Positions 61,449 through 64,000 of a stretch of 64,000 bases of DNA are shown here, piece after piece (within the stretch, counting starts at the first letter, position 1; each line of letters begins with the position of its first letter). The position numbers and the translations under genes are program-made. Under the pieces are notes generated by a model. The model saw only the letters and a program-made list of their open reading frames with translations, was not told the origin of the DNA and searched no databases. The DNA is from Microthyrium microscopicum (taxonomy: Eukaryota; Ascomycota; Dothideomycetes; Microthyriales; Microthyriaceae): the NCBI GenBank assembly GCA_010405405.1, contig MU004234.1:2461988-2525987 (forward strand), in the 5' to 3' direction.

Positions 61449-61610
61449 TATTATAAGTTAGATAATGAAGAGACAAGTTATATTATAAGCCTACTAAATA
61501 AGAAGGTAACTTAGAGAGAAAGAAGAGTTAAGAGACTCTTTAATTAAGGTATTTATATATAATAGGGGTAGCCCAAACGGGTATAGCTTTAGGGAGTTTA
61601 ACTCCTAACA
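61449..61610 (-). repeat. LTR (5' LTR of the Gypsy element)
   Basis: 162 bases ending CTCCTAACA, the same length as its partner at 54053-54214. Because differences between the pair are transitions only, RIP, and not time alone, sets their divergence, so an age in years cannot be read from them. Confidence 0.9.
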
Positions 61611-61615
61611 ATAGG
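61611..61615. repeat. Target-site duplication ATAGG, right copy
   Basis: It matches 54048-54052, fixing both outer borders of the nested element. Confidence 0.85.
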
Positions 61616-64000
61616 ACTTATAATACTATTATAGGAAATATTAAGTATTTAGACCTAATTACGTTTAGTCTATAAATAGTTATAATAAGTTAAAACCTTT
61701 TAGATTCTAGATCTATATTACTATTAATATATACTCTTATAAGATTATATAGATCTATATTAGCATTTTTAATAGTATAGTAATAAGTTACGTTTACTAG
61801 TACATTAAAACTATTTAGGCTAAAGGATATACTTTAAAGTAGATTTAGTCTAATTAAGGTATTAAAACTATTATAATAGCTAATTACTATTATAAAATTT
61901 ATAAGCGCTAGAGTAGTAATAACCTTTTTAACTTTCTTTATTACTAGATATATAGAATAAGCATAGTAAACTAGCAAATTAAGATATAATAAAACTAGCT
62001 TACTACTTAAACTCTTTATTAATTTATTATATAATATAAAGTACTACTTATACTAATAGTTACTAATATCCTAATAATAGTTTTTTATAAAACTTATTAA
62101 CTAACGTAGTTTTAATTTAGGAAAGTTAGTAGATAGAATTACTTTACTTACTATCTATATACTACTAATTTAAAAGGATATTAATAAGTTTTAATATACT
62201 TAAAATGCTTATAAAATTTAACCTTAAGGAGCTAAGCCTAATATTAAAAATAGTAGACTAAACTTCCTTTATAATATTATTACTCTTAACTATTTAGATT
62301 AGAGTATACCTCTTAAGAAAGAAATATTTAAGGACTTAGAACTATTATTATTATATTAAAATATAGATATATACTTATTTACTAAAATACTAGCTTAGTA
62401 CGAATTAAAATTTTAAGCTATAGGTTTTAATAGAAATTTAACTCTAATATTTAATACTAAGAATATAATAGCGCCCTAGGTAAGAGTCTATAATAAGTTT
62501 TAAATAATAGTTTAGGCTTATATTATAAGTAAGGTAAGTCTAAAACTTAGCTAACTACTAATACTAATTAGAGCTATTAAATAAATAGCAAAAATAGAAT
62601 AATTAATAGCTTTAAACGAAATTCTTATAAGAATATATCTAGAACTAGTAGCTAAAGAAAGTAAACTAAATTTTCTATTAAATATTAAATAGAGTAAATC
62701 TAGAGTACTTTAGTCTTATATATAATATAGTTTTTTATTAAATTTTTTTATAAATACGTAATAGGCTTAATAAAAATACTTTCTTTTATATATAATTAGA
62801 TAGATAAGGTAAAAAGTCTACTCTTTCTATATAGTATTTATTACCTTTATATTATTAAATAAAGTATATAGTTAGATAATATATATAAAACTACGTAATA
62901 ATTAGAAATTAAATAATCTTTAAATATCTTTATTACTTCTAATATAATATCTTATCTAGATATAATAGGACGAATTTAGTATATATTTAGTAACTATAGT
63001 CTTAAGTTATATATCGTTCTGCCCTAAGATAGGCTATAGTTATAGAGAAATAATAAGTTAATATTATAAAAAATATAGTTTTATTATTAGCGTTTAATAA
63101 CTTATTATTATATCTAGTACTAATAATAGTACATTAGATTTAACTAGTAATAATAATAATAATAAGTAATAATAATAGAATCTAGGATTTAATATTCTTA
63201 CTTTCCTAATAATAGCGCCTTATATTTTACTTATGCTAATAGATTTAGAATCCTTATAATATTACTAAATAATATTAATAGATAGGAATAGCGTAGTAAG
63301 AGTCTATAGTAATCTCTCTACTAACACTAAAGTAGTATAATAGGTAAGCTTAAATATAATACGCCTTATAGCTATTATAAGAATAATAGCTATAATACTT
63401 ATAGTTCTTTCTTACTAATATATTTACTATAATAAATTAATTAATAAAGATAAATATATTGTTAAAAAATTTATTAGTAGCAAATATTTTAGTAAGTAGT
63501 AGAGCCTATTTAAATAAACCTAGTTTAATTTATATTTAGCTTATTAATTTATAATACTTCTTCTAACCTTACTTATTCTAATACTTAATAAGACTAAGCC
63601 TCTTCTTAACCTAAATATTATACTTAGCTTATAAATTTAAATATATATTTTAAATATAAACTAGAACTTAAAATAAGAAGCCTAAAGAAGTACCTCTTAT
63701 TTCTTAGTAACTTTAATTAAGAAGATAAACCCCTTTATTATTTTATCTAACGTAACTATAATAGCTTATTATACCTTAAAAGACCTTCTAAAAAAATATT
63801 TATAGAGAAAAGTAAATAGAAGTACTATAATAATATACTTAAGGTTTAAAAAAGTTAGTAATTATACTATTAATAATACTCTACTACTAGTAGAACTTAA
63901 TATACTTAAAACTTTGCTTAATACCTCTAGAGTAATATTAACTTCTAAATAAATAGGCTAAGATAATAAAGCACTACGAGAGAGTAAAGCTGCTCCTTAA

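Larger units (their letters stand above)
54053..61610 (-). mobile_element. Decayed Ty3/Gypsy chromovirus-type LTR retrotransposon
   Basis: Two 162-bp LTRs (54053-54214 and 61449-61610) bound a 7,558-base element, flanked by the same five bases ATAGG on each side. On the minus strand, in pol order from right to left, are a reverse transcriptase region about 58.3-58.8 kb, an integrase core about 56.7-57.3 kb and a chromodomain-like region about 56.0-56.2 kb, which marks it as a chromovirus. A purine tract next to the inner edge of the left LTR on the minus strand fits a polypurine tract and the same orientation. Gag should lie at about 59.5-61.4 kb but is not resolved. The element is broken throughout by RIP, with far too many breaks to count by eye. 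Confidence 0.88.
53041..64000. mobile_element. Right AT-rich RIP block: older decayed element holding a nested Gypsy element
   Basis: From 53041 to the right edge CpA and TpG almost vanish and TpA dominates, as in the left block. The parts outside the nested LTR element (53041-54052 and 61611-64000) appear to be one older fossil. Right of the insertion, about 61.65-62.25 kb on the plus strand, the raw sequence resembles the integrase-core (DDE) region of a fungal transposable element. It is thoroughly broken, with many breaks, and runs off the window. It must predate the nested insertion. Confidence 0.6.

Overview
The window looks like nuclear DNA of a filamentous ascomycete (Pezizomycotina). 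Its genes have short introns of about 45-70 bases with GTAAGT/GTATGT-type donors and CTAAC/CTAAT-type branch sites. The gene set is typical of moulds: cutinase, Dfg5/Dcw1-type GH76, dienelactone hydrolase, Ric8, a YANK-type kinase and an ARMT1 phosphatase. Two blocks of about 11 kb (roughly 11.9-22.9 kb and 53.04-64.0 kb) are extremely AT-rich and almost free of CpA and TpG, the signature of repeat-induced point mutation (RIP). The genus cannot be told from the sequence.

Left gene block (1-11.9 kb): the 3' end of a Ser/Pro-rich protein gene, a doubtful small gene, an ARMT1/DUF89 phosphatase (minus), a secreted cutinase (minus), a GPI-anchored GH76 mannosidase-like protein (plus), a dienelactone hydrolase (plus), an HD-type phosphohydrolase (minus) and an alcohol-acetyltransferase/condensation-like acyltransferase (plus). 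This last gene lies against the first AT-rich block. That block holds no intact gene. It contains two arrays of a 51-bp minisatellite about 4.4 kb apart, and imperfect inverted sequence at its two edges.

Middle block (22.9-53 kb), nearly all on the minus strand: a fungal multi-pass membrane protein; a giant coiled-coil protein with a basic Ser/Thr-rich head; a tandem pair of paralogous proteins combining N-terminal membrane segments, an F-box-like stretch and cysteine-rich motifs; the G-alpha exchange factor/chaperone Ric8; a small conserved fungal protein; and a YANK/STK32-type protein kinase with DFN in place of DFG. Between the small protein and the kinase lie about 8 kb with no convincing gene, but with a 147-bp MITE with near-perfect 36-bp inverted ends and an imperfect 165-bp duplication beside it.

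Right AT-rich block (53.04-64 kb): a decayed Ty3/Gypsy chromovirus-type LTR retrotransposon of about 7.6 kb on the minus strand, with two 162-bp LTRs and a 5-bp target duplication (ATAGG). It is nested inside an older decayed element that runs off the right edge.

Exon borders were read by eye from splice signals and frame continuity. Family assignments come from motif recognition, not database searches.
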